From the NCBI GenBank assembly GCA_021613535.1, contig CP075497.1, forward strand, positions 11,470,001-11,534,000: DNA of 64,000 nucleotides, written 5' to 3'. Made by a program: the position numbers and the translations under genes. How positions within the stretch are numbered: the stretch's first letter is position 1; every line of letters begins with the position of its first letter. A model generated the notes under the pieces. It searched no databases and was not told where the DNA came from. It worked only from the letters and a program-made list of their open reading frames with translations. Shown piece by piece: positions 1 to 13,699 of the stretch. The DNA is from Adineta vaga (taxonomy: Eukaryota; Rotifera).

Positions 1-991
<991 letters not shown>

Positions 992-1342
992 CTAGAAAAT
1001 ATCAAATATGATGCATATTTATATTTTCATGTTTGTTTTTTTTTATAGTATATTTTATTTCATACGAATAGAGACAGCAGAAAACGAATGAACAACCAAC
1101 ACGACACAAACAACATGATAAAGAAGAGAAAAACAAATTAGTTTGTTGTTGTTTTTTTTCGAATACAATCTCAAATATACGCATACACACACACACACAC
1201 ATGTACAAATGTGACAGTACCAAACAGAAAATGTCTTACAAGCACTAAAGGGAAATAATCATAGAGTATATGAACTATGTTCAATACATAAACAAAGAAA
1301 TAGAAGAAAACAAACACAGTCTTATTGGATTTTTCAAAAGAT
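992..1342. other. Intergenic region between MCM3 and the MATH-BTB gene
   Basis: These 351 bases separate two minus-strand genes and should include the MCM3 promoter and the 3' end region of the MATH-BTB gene. They contain a short AC dinucleotide run at about 1185-1200 and several T or A homopolymers. No coding signal beyond chance frames is visible. Confidence 0.6.
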
Positions 1343-3979
1343 TCATTTGCGTAAAAGCAAACATGATTTAAGAATTGTATCGATTAAATCTGGTTGTTTC
1401 GCTTTCAATTCAGTCCAACCCTAGAGAAAAACAAATCAAATATGTTTCTAATCTTCTATTAAATTCAAACTTACCGCTGTTTCCATAACGTTGCCTAAAT
1501 TATTCGCAATATAATCACATGTTGTTTGTTTTAACATTTCCGATTTCATATTATCACTCAACATAAGTAATTCACTAAAACATACGATCAAATATATTCA
1601 TCGAAAGATTATAGAGAAAATTCTTGCTTACCATGCATTATCAACACGAATAATATCTTTAAGATAATATTCAGCATAGGTTTTCAAATCCGGCATATCA
1701 TAATTAGCTGCAATTGTTAATAAATCAATAACAAGTGTATGAGAAATAGCAGCACCTGGTAAAGCTAATTTTTTAATTCCACCTGTGTAAACATATTCAA
1801 GAAAATATAGAATTGTTTTACGATCAATATCATTAATATCAATTGTTAAAAATGATGCATCATCAGTACCACCAACTTGTGTATCGGTTTCCATACTTTC
1901 ACTTGTTGTATTGGCAGCTGAAGCGGTTGCTCGTTTACCATGACGACTAAAATGAAAAAAAATCTATTTTGCTTTGTTTTCTCTTCTTGTAGATAGTTTT
2001 AGTTACGTTGGTTTAGCAGGTGGACTAACAGCTGCTGGATGAGCTGATGTTTCTTTTTCTTTAATCATTCGTGCAAGTACACTGGAACGAAGACCAAGTA
2101 TAAGTTTATGCACACTATATAATTCATTGCCACATCGTAGATACATATCACACATACGTTTTTCCAAGTAAGCTGTGTAGAATAATGTTGGCCAATATGT
2201 TGCTGGATCATCACTAATTGATGTTGATGTTGTTGAATTGGTTTTATTTGTATTTGTGCGCGGTAATGCAACCAATGGACGAGAAATGTATTTACGTTCA
2301 TCAAGGGATTGTCGTTCAAGAATTTTTATTTGACAATATAATCGAAGTTCATTTCCTGGAAAAAGTTGTTGTTGAGCTTGTAATAATGTTGAATGTTTAA
2401 TAAAATCACCAACACCCCAACGTTCACCTGGTGCTAGAACATGCGATGGTAATTGTTTTGTATTAACACGACGTCCACGTGCATCAATTAAGGAAAAACG
2501 AATAACAACACGAACACTTGGACCAAATGTATGTTCGAGAAAAACAGATAAAGATTCTTTAAATCGTTCAGTTTTACCACTTGGATAAAGAATAAGTGAC
2601 CATTGATGGGGTGGAATATCATTTTGTGTTGTTGTCGTTGTTGTTGTTGATGATGCTGCTTTATTTTCATTTGTATTTGCTCCATTAGTTAATTGTTCAT
2701 CATTATCATCACCAGTTTGATCTGGTGTTGATGTTTGTAAATTTGCTACATTACCTGGTCGTTGTTTATTGAATGTAAATTCACACGACTCAATAAAACT
2801 ATTATTCGGTGATTCATTAACTAATGTTGCAAATTTTTCAATTTTCCAACGTAATTTCATTTTCATGACCTTAGACACGACACGAGATGAACCTTCAAGT
2901 ACTTTCGACGTACTTGTTTTCATACTACGTTTCGCAATATCATCGATTGACATTAATTCGATACTAATGATTAAATGATCTTTCGAATCTTTATATAATT
3001 GTTCACATAAAGCTCGTGTCATTTTCATAATAACTAATTCATCAGTTATATTTCCACCACAATCATGAACAGTTTCAGTATGAAATATACGACCCTAGAA
3101 AATAAAACTATGGAAATTACTTTTTTCGAAATTAACTTATTTACTTGAGGATTTGAAAAATTAATCAATGCTCGAAAATACACTTGTAATTGACGTGATG
3201 ATGTATTCATCAATGATGATGCAATATGATTCGGATTATTTGAGCCACCATTGGCTGTTGTTGATGCATTGGATGGATGTTGAGATGCAACATGTGATGG
3301 ACATAAAGTTAAATAGAATTGTATTGATGAATCATCATCTGTTGTTGAAGCTCCACTAGTTGATGTTTGATTTTGTTGTTCTTTTGATAAACGTTGATGA
3401 CCTTTGGGATAAAGACGAAGTGTCCAAAATTCCTTTTGTAAATCATATGGAGGAAATTCTTCGCTTTGAATCATATCACCACATTCATACCTTTCAAAAA
3501 AGAAACATAAGAAAATCAATGAAATAAATACAATATGAATATCTTACATTTGTGGATAGAAATCTTCAACAGTCCATTCAAATCGAACATGTGAAACATT
3601 TTCAATTGTTGTACATAACATATCAGCTTCGTTCGTCGGAATAGCTTTGGCAGCAATACCTGTTGACGTATTTGATGACGATAATTTTGCATCTTGTTCA
3701 TCCTCATCCATACCTGTACCTTCTTCATTCATACCTTCAGCATTTCCTTGACCAGAAATATTCTCATGTCCACCAGCTTTACCAATGACTTGGTCAGAGA
3801 GACCTGTTGCTGCTTCGCAAACATCAGAAATTTGTCTTTGAGAACAAATACTATCCACACTAAAACAAAATCATCTATAGAATCTTTCATTATACTTCTC
3901 TTCTGTCTCACTTTTCGGATACAGCGGACATTTCTTCTGATTGTGCACCACCTGATCGTCGTAAATTTTTTCGTGACAT
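1343..3979 (-). CDS. Double MATH domain plus BTB/POZ protein
   Basis: This is probably a substrate adaptor for a cullin-3 ubiquitin ligase, by analogy with MATH-BTB proteins such as SPOP. The start is MSRKNLRRSGGAQSEEMSAV at 3979 and the stop is at 1343, with at least six coding exons. A low-complexity acidic stretch is followed by a first MATH domain (VRFEWTVEDFYPQM near 3550-3600, then FWTLRLYPKGHQRLS and FRALINFSNPQ). A second MATH domain follows (LRWKIEKFATLVNESPNN, SLILYPSGKTERFKESLSVF, GNELRLYCQIKILE), interrupted by a Thr/Asn-rich insert. The BTB domain comes last (DMYLRCGNELYSVHKLILGL, then FLEYVYTGGIKKL), with a BACK-like helical tail ending CLLLRK. SPOP has one MATH domain, so the second is unusual. 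The function is inferred from domains only. Confidence 0.85.
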
Positions 3980-4152
3980 TAAACTTCGATACAAAAAGAT
4001 TCAGTCAATTTTTAATCTAGAACAAACAAAGAACTGATATTTTTATTTTATAACCATAAACGAAAAAAAGATTCGAAGTATCGAATGAGATTCACATAAT
4101 GATTAGAGTATTCGCTTGGATAAATATTCATATTAAGACTCTCTAAACTCAT

Positions 4153-4757
4153 TTATAAATCGACTGGAAGAGCAAGTCGTCCCCAGATAATCATATAAAT
4201 GCATGTATAGACCATGTTAAACAAAGAACCCCATGCGATGTCTTGTAAAAGAATCGATAATGGATATCGTTCAGAAAATAATACACGTGTTGTTAAATTA
4301 TAAACACCGTAGACAACAAGTCTAGAATAGATAAGATAAAAGTTCATTATTATTCATTTCAAACAACTCCAATGAAATCACATTACCCATATAAAACACC
4401 AGCAACAAGTCCACTCAATGCACTCGCAGATAATGGAGTCCATGTTGGTCGATGTTGTTTAAGTTTATCGAAATAAGAAAATGCTAATGAAACAGCAATG
4501 AAATACCAGCCAATAGCTAAGACTAAAATTGAATAAAAAGAATTTTTTCTTGTCTTTATTTTTTAATATTGATATAACTAACCGACATATGTGATGACAC
4601 CAGCTACAATATCAAATTGTACCTTTTCTCCTTTTTGAATATTAACAACCACAGCTTCATAACGATCTTTTGCCAGAAAGATGTATACTAGATCGATAGC
4701 TATGTAGACAATAACTGCAATAATAGGCAGAATGATATTTGTAATTCGACGATTCAT
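4153..4757 (-). CDS. DUF2177-family multi-pass membrane protein
   Basis: Three exons encode about 160 residues with four hydrophobic segments. The N-terminal block VYIAIDLVYIFLAKDRYEAV corresponds to the family's AxDxxWL...FYR region. The C-terminal block GLVVYGVYNLTTRVLFSERY followed by PLSILLQDIAWGS is the hallmark of DUF2177 (typical form: GLxxYGTYDLTN...W....TLVDMAWG). The introns lie at about 4510-4580 and 4322-4385; both are GT-AG and splicing keeps frame. I chose the ATG at 4757 because it starts directly before the first membrane helix; an in-frame ATG at 4865 would add 36 residues. The biochemical role of the family is unknown. I know it mostly from bacteria and some protists, so horizontal acquisition is possible. 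It lies head-to-head with the kinase gene, about 240 bases away. Confidence 0.8.
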
Positions 4758-4995
4758 TGTTAGAGAAGACAAACGTCGAATCAATGTCAAAAAGAAAAAC
4801 AACAAACTATAAACAGAGGCTTTTGTTTGTGTCGAATGTTCTTTGTTCGAGAAATGACCAATCATTAAGAAAATGCTTGGCCTCCATTTTACATTTCAAT
4901 AGATGTCGCTCTCGTCAACTCGCGTGTAGAAAATCTATTTCGCGGGTGATTGTCATGTTTTTTTTTTCTTGAATAAATTTATTTGATTGAAAAAA

Positions 4996-7080
4996 ATGAA
5001 TGAAAATTCTGAACGACATTCATCAACTACAAATGTAAAACAATTAAAAGATGAATTAAATATTGAACGAAATGAATGGCCATCGAAACGAGAACAATAT
5101 ATCATTTGCGGAAAATTAGGTGAAGGAGCAACGGGTAATGTGAGTAGAATTGAAAGATAATTTGAATAGAAGAAATGGTTTCTATTTCAAGGTATTGTTC
5201 ATTGGGCAACATGTACTGGTTGTACAATAAGAAAGCGAGTAGCAATTAAACGAATTTCAATTAAGGAATCGATGTATATTGATATTGCTCGTGAAATTCA
5301 TGTGATGGCATCATGTTCACATGAAAATATTGTTCGATTTTGGACAAGTTTTGTGTATAAAACGGAATTATGGATTGTGATGGATTTATTAGATGGTGGA
5401 AGTATGAGACAGATTATTGAAAAACGAATTCGCGATAAAAACGATTGGTATCTCGGAATATTAGATGAACGTGAAATTGCAACTGTAATGCGTGAAACTT
5501 TGAAAGGTCTTGAGTATTTACGTAAATAATAATTTGAATATGGTTGAAATCTTTTCAAATAAGATCTTTATTTCATTAGATTCACAACAATATATTCATC
5601 GAGATATAAAAGCTGGAAATATCATGTGTAAAATTGATGGAAGTATTCAATTAGTTGATTTTGGTGTCAGTGCTTTTCTCATTGATTCATCAACACGTGA
5701 AAAAGCAATTGCACATACATTTGTTGGTACACCCTATTGGTAGATATAGATTCAAATCATTTATTTTAATAATAATAATCATTCAATTTAGGATTGCACC
5801 TGAAATGTTTTCATCGGTTGGTTATGATAATAAAGTTGATATTTGGGCATTAGGTATTGTTGGAATTGAATGTGCAACTGGACATCCACCTTATTATAAA
5901 AAATCAGCTCAAGATGTCTTTCGTATTGTATGTACAGATACGAAAGGACCAACACTTGAATCGAATGCTGAACGTGAAGGACAATATATAAAATATGGTA
6001 ATGAATTTCGTCAATTTCTTTTAATGATGTTAGAACCATCGGCAACAAAACGTTTCAACGCATCGAATTTATTACAAGCAGATTTTTTAATTAAATTTGG
6101 TCAAGAAAAAAAATTCGTTATTGATCATATGATATTAAAAATTTCATTTGATTGTATTGAACAACAAATTGATATCGATTTACAATCAGACGATTTAAAA
6201 GATCGAATACAAACAACAATTCGAGAACATGGATTACAAACAGAAAATACAATTTTAGATAATATTAGAAATTTCTTTCGGTAAAATTCATTTTCTTCTT
6301 CTTCTTTACTTTGGAATCATCGGTTCTCTTTTCAGACCCATATCACAAAAATTAACCCAGGTAAAGAATGTTGGTTAAGTTTTTCTTACTTTTAAACTTA
6401 ATTATATCGTTCTACAGAGTTTTTTTTTCTTTTTTTCTGCATCTATTGAGAAAATCTTCATCAGAATTAATCGTATTGCTAATCGATTTTCATGCTTATT
6501 CGAACAAAATTTACATTATTTCTCTTATAGTTAGTTGCGAACATATCTAATCTATTGTTTTGTATTTCAAAGGATATCGATCGAAAATTAGATGCAAATC
6601 TTGATTCCAAAACAGTTCTAAATCAAGAACCATCTATATCAATTAAATTGAAAATAAAAGAACCGGGTCGTTCGGCATTTTCATTAATTACATTTAAATA
6701 TCAACCAAATATTGATCATCCGATCAATGTTGCTCAAGAATTAGTAGCTGAAAATCATGTTTATGGACATGATTATATATTAGTTGCAGCAAATATCGAT
6801 AAAGTTCTTTCTCATAAGAATAAAATTCGATTTACATTACATAAAATCGATGGCAAAGGTTTACTATCAAAGATTTCTTTGTATCTTTTGTTTTTGTTCT
6901 ATTTTGATTTCAATAGAAAAAGAACCACCATCATATGCTGAAGTTTCACTTGAAGACACACCTTTAACTGAAACAACAACAACTAATGGTCTCCATTCCG
7001 TTGGTTCACTTCTCCACGAACCAAGTACCCATCAAATAATCAATCCAGATTCGAATAATATGCCCACAACTTTCTCTTAA
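4996..7080 (+). CDS. OXSR1: OSR1/SPAK-type STE20 serine/threonine kinase
   Basis: This kinase should act below WNK kinases to control cation-chloride cotransporters and cell volume. Seven exons give about 530 residues. The glycine loop reads [14 protein letters not shown] across the first intron, the catalytic lysine is in VAIKRI, the catalytic loop is [10 protein letters not shown], the DFG motif is VDFGVSAFL and the T-loop is [13 protein letters not shown], with Ile where most relatives have Met. The C-terminal part ([20 protein letters not shown] ... [20 protein letters not shown]) matches the OSR1_C/CCT domain that binds RFx[V/I] peptides. A tiny 25-base exon at about 6334-6358 is needed to keep frame before a roughly 215-base intron. 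The start ATG at 4996 gives [10 protein letters not shown]. Orthology to OSR1 versus STK39 cannot be decided here. Confidence 0.93.
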
Positions 7081-10000
7081 ATGATTATTACATATCATTA
7101 TTGATGACCTTGTCTTAGACAAGCATCCAGCCGTTCTATCATTTCATCATTAACATACAGACGTTGGACATATGCAAGCTTGGTGTTTATTGAGATATAC
7201 ATATACATTAACAAAATAAGTCTTATGCATAAGAAAATTTGCAAGTGTCAATAGTTAAAACTCTTCATTTTTCTCCTTCCATCAAACAGATCCGCTGATG
7301 TTGATATATGATCATTCTTCAAATGGATTTCTTTCTCCCCCTCTCTCTCTCTCTGTCTATCTATACGATTATTTACTTCGATATATGTCACTAGAAAGAT
7401 TTTTCAATGACGAAATACATCAAAAGTTTCTCGACAATGTTGTCGATGTTTTTAGCAGATGATTTGATTAGATTCTTTCATCAGAAAAGAAAACGAATGG
7501 AAAACAGTGCAACAACACTCGAGATACATTTTTCTAGTTATTATTGTCATTGCTATTTTATTTCACATGTAACGATGATAATTCATGCTAGGAAGAATAA
7601 CTTTCGAAGAACGAAAGAACAACATACTTGACAATTCACAACAAATCAATTAGTTGCTCTTCTCTGAAGCAGATTTACAGAAATAAACTTCAACCAGATG
7701 ATGAATTCACAATTTGTTTTTTCATTTATCATCTCAATAAAGGTGATAATCAAAAATCTATTCAATGGAACTAATATAATAATTAAATTTTCACATCATT
7801 TAGATTTCTCTCCAAAAAAAGGAAGAAGAAGAAGAAAACTGATGAATACATCTGCGTTCGTCACTGCAAAGAAAACCAGAACGAGAAAAACTAGTGATTT
7901 CTTCTGATGAGCTCTTTTATAATGATGAACGACGTTTGAATGAGTACATAAGATTGAATTTCGCTTCTTCTTCTTCTTCTTATTTTTCCATCGTTCAATT
8001 TAGCATCTCATTGTTATTCTAATTGTTCAGCAAGTCTCTTTCTTGTTTTTTTACGAAATAGTCGTCACTGACAGAGTTTGAAATAAATCATGCAGGCTAA
8101 CATCAGCATGTGTGCTTTAGCAAACGTTCGATTAATTTCCCTCTTTCGAGGTTCGGAATTTAGCTTGATTGTGCTTTTTTGTTTTTCAAAACAAAAGAAC
8201 CTTTTCACAATATTTCTTTCGCATTATTGATGAGACGGCCGCATCGAATCGGTTTGGTTCAATCGATGATAATTCGTTAACGTATTGACTATGAAAGTGA
8301 ATTAGTCCTCCTAGTATGTATTTATATCTACAAATGGACAAAGTAATTCGTCAAATATTGCAATTGTCGACGACTAATTTGAATTCCCACAATATGTGTT
8401 TTTCTCTATTACTTCGTCCTCTTCTTATTTCTCGCGATGCACGTATTAATTATTGTCAGTCGTGCGCAAAAACAGATAATGAAGGAGAATGAGACAAGAA
8501 GAAATGGTATATCATAGTAAAAAAGAGATATTGACCTATTTCTCTCAATAAGATGGACTAATTCTAGTCAAATACAATTCTTCTATCATTATTATCTGAA
8601 CATGACGTATTCCAAAACAAAATACACCTGTCACCTTTCAAAATATCAGATGATATTCTGAAATTTGTGGAAAAATTAAAATTTATATGTTATGACGTCT
8701 TCGCTGTGGGAATGCTGAAATCCGGTTACAAACATAATAGTAGAGTGCATTCGTATTCTAATTTTGATAACATTCACAAGATTTATTAATGCCATATGAA
8801 GTCTACTATATTATCATGAGATTTTCGACCTCAACGTATATTTTTACAATCGATTTTTTTCACTTTTGTTTACTTCTTTATTATGAATATTTAAAACAAT
8901 GGCATCAATGTATATGAATAGGCATTTTCAAGTATGTAAGCTTGTCTTAATAAAGAACAATGAAATGATTAAATCAAATCCAAAAGTTTGTTTTTTTCTG
9001 ATTATCATATAGTTGACTATTGGTTGATAACGATCGCCTGATAGCATAGAGAACTATTGCATGTAACACAAAAGAGAAAAAACATGTATGCCATTAAATG
9101 AATAACGGACATGAAGAGATTAAATCTCACTCTTCTTCTTTACACGAATGATTTTCAAGTAGATGAAATACTTCATAGTTTTCTATTTATTAGATCTAGT
9201 TATTTTTCTTTAACGAGGTAAAAGGTCATTGAATTGAAACGAATCGATTTCTTTTTTCGTTTTATTTTTGTTATGAAATAATTACCTACAAAAATCAATG
9301 ACGGAATTGATTTTATTAGAAGTGTAGTCGAGAACAATCAATTGCTATTTTTGTTCTGTGAAGAGTTCGTTGTATTGTTGAGATACTTGAAAAGTTTGAT
9401 TATTATTTTTGATATATATATATAAATAAGAACGAGTTTGTCAATGACGGCAACTTTTGATACAAAAGCACAAGTTGCATTCCCATTCTCATCATCATTA
9501 TCATCAGTCGTGTGACAACTGGTCCACACGGCTACGCTAGCAAAGACATATTCAAAAGGATTCGTCGTTGTATTGTCTTCGTCCGAGCAATTACCCTCTT
9601 GAAAAATGTATTGTATTCTGATGTGCCCGTCTGTCTTCTCTCGATATTTCTAGAAAGAAACAAAAACTAATGAAACTATCTCTACTATTATCATCACATC
9701 TTTCAATCTTCTTTGTGAACGTATAGTTTTTTATTCTTATTGCTTTTCGAAACAATCTGTTAAATTCTTGAAAATAGTTTTCTTAGCCTTTCTTTCTCTT
9801 TAGATTTCCGATTTTATATGTCCGTAACTGCCAAAATGATGATGATGATAACAACATAGAAGCGATTGAGTTTCGCATCTTTGGATTCTCTCCCTCCCTT
9901 TTTCTGTATATTCTTTTGATGACGATATTCATTCGTTGAAGGGGAGAGAGAGAGAGGGAGGGAGAGAAGAAGAAAGAACGAAAGAGAAAAACAGGTCTTT

Positions 10001-10637
10001 TTGATAGACAAAATCGTAGAAAGAGAGAGGGAGAGAATGACAAGCGAAACTATCTTTTTCTCTCTCTTGATTCAAACTAACCAGAGTAAATCTTCAATTG
10101 CCATTATTCTTCTCATGTTTTTTTTTCTATTTTCGACATTCAAATCGGCTGAGATAAAGTAAGCTTATAATTGAACTTGTCAGTTTACTTAGCTTCATTG
10201 TCGAATGGGTCGTTCTATTTTCTTTCCACATTTATGCTTTAGATTTTCATTTAGTGGATTATAATAGACATCTATCTCGAATCTAATTTCATTACAGATC
10301 TGTTTTTGCTAACATATCAATATAATGTCAAATATTCTTTTCTGTAGTTCTTCTTCTTCTTCGATTTATTTTTCATTATACAATGCTGAAAACTATCGAA
10401 TCCAAACATCCCGATATATTTTCTGGAGAATAGTCATATATATAGAGTTAGATATCTATGTAACAACTTCGTCGTTTCTTTTGTTGCCTTCTGCTTAATC
10501 GAGTAGAATTGATTGACGTCGAGAAGATATATTCACAAGAATGCTTAGGAATTCATGCAGTCGTTTTGAAGAATGATATTCGTCAAATAATTGAATACAA
10601 TTCTAGATTTCTTAAACCGGTATGCAGAAAACAAACA
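7081..10637. other. Long gene-poor stretch upstream of the GPCR gene
   Basis: These roughly 3.56 kb hold no convincing coding exons on either strand; the open frames are short, lack family motifs and have no consistent splice structure. The first few hundred bases are presumably kinase 3'UTR. Simple-sequence tracts include CT/TC runs near 7338-7353, CTT repeats near 7967-7983, a GA-rich purine tract at about 9938-9990 and GA repeats at about 10020-10036. In such a compact genome, this space in front of a receptor gene may hold 5'UTR exons or distal regulatory elements. Confidence 0.5.
9938..9990. repeat. GA-rich purine tract
   Basis: A run of G and A with an AG dinucleotide core and GGGAGGG-like imperfections. 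Similar GA sequence resumes at about 10018-10036, and a CT run lies at about 10056-10070. It could recruit GAGA-type factors or simply be a microsatellite. Confidence 0.6.
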
Positions 10638-12334
10638 ATGTATTATCATTCATCTTCATCTAATCTAACATCATTAACTGGAAACAGTCCATTGATCTAT
10701 TTTGATCCGACATTTTCAACACCTATCTCATTATTTGATGATAATGTTACATTAAATACGACTTATTCATCTTCATTTTTAATAACAGATTCTACGACAA
10801 TAAAAAATATTTCTTGTACTCAAATGAAATATGAATATGTTACACAAATCACCTTATTCAATGTTGTTCGTTACATATCACAAAATTTAAATCGCTTTTT
10901 TATTTTACCAGCTATTATTTTAAATCTATGTGCTTTCTATATTCTCCGACGTACACGAATGAATCGTTCATCATCAATTGCCTTCTACATGCAAACATTA
11001 GCATTATGTGATGTGGCATTTTTTGCATTACGTGTTATCTTCGGTGAATTAGCAAGTTCAACAACAGGTAAACAAATTCTATCAACAGGTTTATGCAAAT
11101 TTCTTTTCCTTATGGTCAATGCTGTTAATTATACAACTGGTAAGTTATCTTTTTTCGAATAAAACAAAAACAAATAAAGCTTTTCTTCTTAGTATGGCTT
11201 ATTGCAGCAATGAATGCCGATAAATTTCTTGCTGTATGTTTACCATTACGTGTATCTGATTTATTATCACGGAAGAAAGCATATGCAGTTGTAATAGCTG
11301 TTATTATTTGTTCGATGCTTGTTGCATCTGTACATGCAAGTCGAACTGTATTGAAAAATAATGGCTATTGTTGGTTAGAAACACCACAAGATGAAAAACT
11401 TGTTTTTATTCTTGATGCATTTTTTTGGTGCTTTATTCCATTTTGTGTTATATCGATATTAAATGCAGCTATTTTCGTTGCCTTATTTCGAGCACGTCGT
11501 GAAGCATCACATCTACATGAGTCAACAACAACAGCATTAATGCGAACATCAATCAATGGTCGAGCATCAACAACTAATCATCTTAAAGCACCAACAAATT
11601 CCTTAGGAAAAAATCAATTTCGTACGTCAACAGTCAATTCCACTACAACAAATCGTGCACGTATGCAATCACAAAATCTTCAAATAACGATTATGCTTAT
11701 TACAATTTCCATCTCATTTTTTGTTTTAACATTACCAAATGCGATCTATTATTTGCTCATACTTCTTCGTGTTCTTATCGAAAGTTGGAAAGCAGTCGAA
11801 TGTAATGATGATCTTCGTCGAAATCTTGATGTCTATGTTCGTACATCAGCTGTGATGTATTTAATCTCGAATATAACATCAGATTTAATGCATGTGGTAA
11901 ATTTCTTTCTCTATTTTATAAGTGGAGCACGATTTCGTACGGAATTTCGTCGTTTAATATTTTATCAATTTTCACGTTGGTGTTGTAAAGGAAAAGATGG
12001 AGTTGGTGGCAAAGATTCGATGGGAAATGAACGTTCATTTCTTCGATCGAGTGGTGTAGCAACTGTACGCTCACTGGCATCATTGCCGGGAGGTGCCGGA
12101 AGTAAACAGATACGTACGTCAAATCTTAACTATCCAACCACAATACGAGATAAGCAGATATCAAAAATACCAAGAACACGTATGTCAACGAATTCGATTG
12201 TTGCGCTTGATGGAAATAGTTCGAATTCGCTCGAAGGCAAAACGAAACGAACTCACTGTTCTCCAACAACAACATTGATTAATCCAGAAAATGATGACAA
12301 AATAGAGAGCAATACTATTCTTTCTCAAGAATAA
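10638..12334 (+). CDS. Rhodopsin-like (class A) G protein-coupled receptor
   Basis: Two exons encode a seven-helix receptor. I took the ATG at 10638 because the frame upstream of it only opens at a TTG. The extracellular N-terminus carries several Asn-x-Ser/Thr sites. TM1 is around FILPAIILNLCAFYILRRTR, TM2 starts FYMQTLALCDVAFFALRVIF, and Cys in GLCKFLF probably forms the conserved disulphide. The intron follows VNAVNYTT in TM3. After it, MNADKFLAVCLPLR stands where the usual DRY motif region lies, with NADKF in place of E/DRY. A long, Thr/Ser-rich third intracellular loop precedes TM6 (ITISISFFVLTLPNAIYYLL). TM7 contains NITSDLMHVVNFFLYFISG, a variant of NPxxY. The ligand is unknown; peptide receptors of the FMRFamide or TRH type are plausible relatives. 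Confidence 0.88.
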
Positions 12335-13273
12335 GATTGAAATCATTTCGGTTTATTTTGTTTCTTTGTGCTTTTTCTTTCATTCATGTATACAATATCT
12401 TATGTATTCTTCTTCTTCTTCTTGTTCTATTTCAACAAAGATTCAAACGGATATTATCTATGTTAAGGAATTTGATCAATCGTTCTATTATTTATAGCAA
12501 CAACAAAAAATGATAATAAATCGAAGAATATCAGATCAAATATCAGTGATAAAGATTTCATTTCATATTGTCTTTTTATGCGTAACTCAGTACTTTCAAA
12601 TCTAGATTACTTATATACATATCCTCCATGTAAGAAGACAAAATTGGTTGATAGATTTGTTATGACTTATTAACTGTCACCGAAGAATGTCTTATCAATT
12701 TTCCTATCAGCTGCATCATCAAAGTTCTCCTTGAAGAGAACTGTTATTTATTTACGTATATGAAATTCTATCAATAAATATACAAATATGTACTGAAATT
12801 ATCGTTTATTTATTTCTATAAAAGGTTCAAAACAAAAGAAATCGTTAGTTGAGTAAGAATGTCATATCTTTCGTAGAGATTTTGTTATTTTTTTCTGTCA
12901 TATGGCTTGATAGATTAAAGGTAAACTTTTTCCTTTTGACATGTTTGAATTTCCTGCTTATTCAAATATTATTTTGCCCTTGAGATTGAACTAACACGTC
13001 ATATGATGATGTGAATATTCTTCGACTTTTTTGATTAAAAAAACGAAGTAATTTTCAATACAGAACTCTTATTCTGCACGTTAAATAAGTACGATACTTG
13101 AAAAGTGCACGAGAACTGTTATTTTCTTATACTGAAGTCTGACGATATATATTATTAATGATGATGGATAAATCAATGCATATGTGTATGTGTACTTATT
13201 GCCAACATCACACATTTTTTAAAGCAAACATTTGTGTCGCATTCTTTGACATACGCACATTATTCATTTAAGC
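12335..13273. other. Intergenic region between GPCR and KCTD-like gene
   Basis: This 939-base stretch contains the GPCR 3'UTR (an AATAAA near 12773 is a possible polyadenylation signal) and the upstream region of the BTB gene. A CTT repeat lies at about 12408-12424. I see no coding exons. Confidence 0.5.
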
Positions 13274-13699
13274 ATGCCAAGAAAAGTTGGAAATGTTCTT
13301 CTTAATGTCGATGGTCATTATTTTCAAATCGATCGGCATTTACTTGCTTCACAAAGTGTTTATTTCCGAATACTCTTTCGTAGTCCAACAAAACGAGATC
13401 AACATGGAGCAATTATTATTCCCGGTAATCCGGAACGATTTGGTTTAATTCTGGATTATTTAACTGGTGAACGACATTTATCAATGGATCAATTAGAGAT
13501 GATTATTCCGGATGGTGCAACACTTTATCTAATACCATCATTGATCTATTTATCGCAATATAAAGCTGAATACGAAGCAAAAGATCGGAAACGAATTGAA
13601 GAAGTTAAACGCGCAATGTCAAAAATGACGAAATTAAAAAAAGAAATTATGAATTTAGAAACATGTATTGATAATCTACGAATAAAAAGGAATTATTAA
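13274..13699 (+). CDS. Short KCTD-like BTB/T1 domain protein
   Basis: This is an intronless 141-residue protein. The N-terminal 100 residues match the potassium-channel tetramerisation (T1) type of BTB fold: VGNVLLNVDGHYFQIDRHLL corresponds to the VxLNVGGxxFxTxxxTL motif, followed by FRILFRSP, an FGLILDYLTGERH block and LYLIPSLIYLSQYKAEYEA. The last 40 residues are a charged helix that may form a coiled coil (KAMSK-like, KKEIMNLETCIDNL). KCTD proteins often oligomerise and serve cullin-3 ligases or receptor complexes. There is no channel domain. The ATG at 13274 gives MPRKVGNV and leaves the BTB fold complete. Confidence 0.8.
   Translation: MPRKVGNVLLNVDGHYFQIDRHLLASQSVYFRILFRSPTKRDQHGAIIIPGNPERFGLILDYLTGERHLSMDQLEMIIPDGATLYLIPSLIYLSQYKAEYEAKDRKRIEEVKRAMSKMTKLKKEIMNLETCIDNLRIKRNY

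Noticed and set aside
9783-10043. Minus-strand Ser/Phe/Leu-rich frames over the GA tract
   Set aside because: They arise from the purine-rich simple sequence read on the opposite strand.
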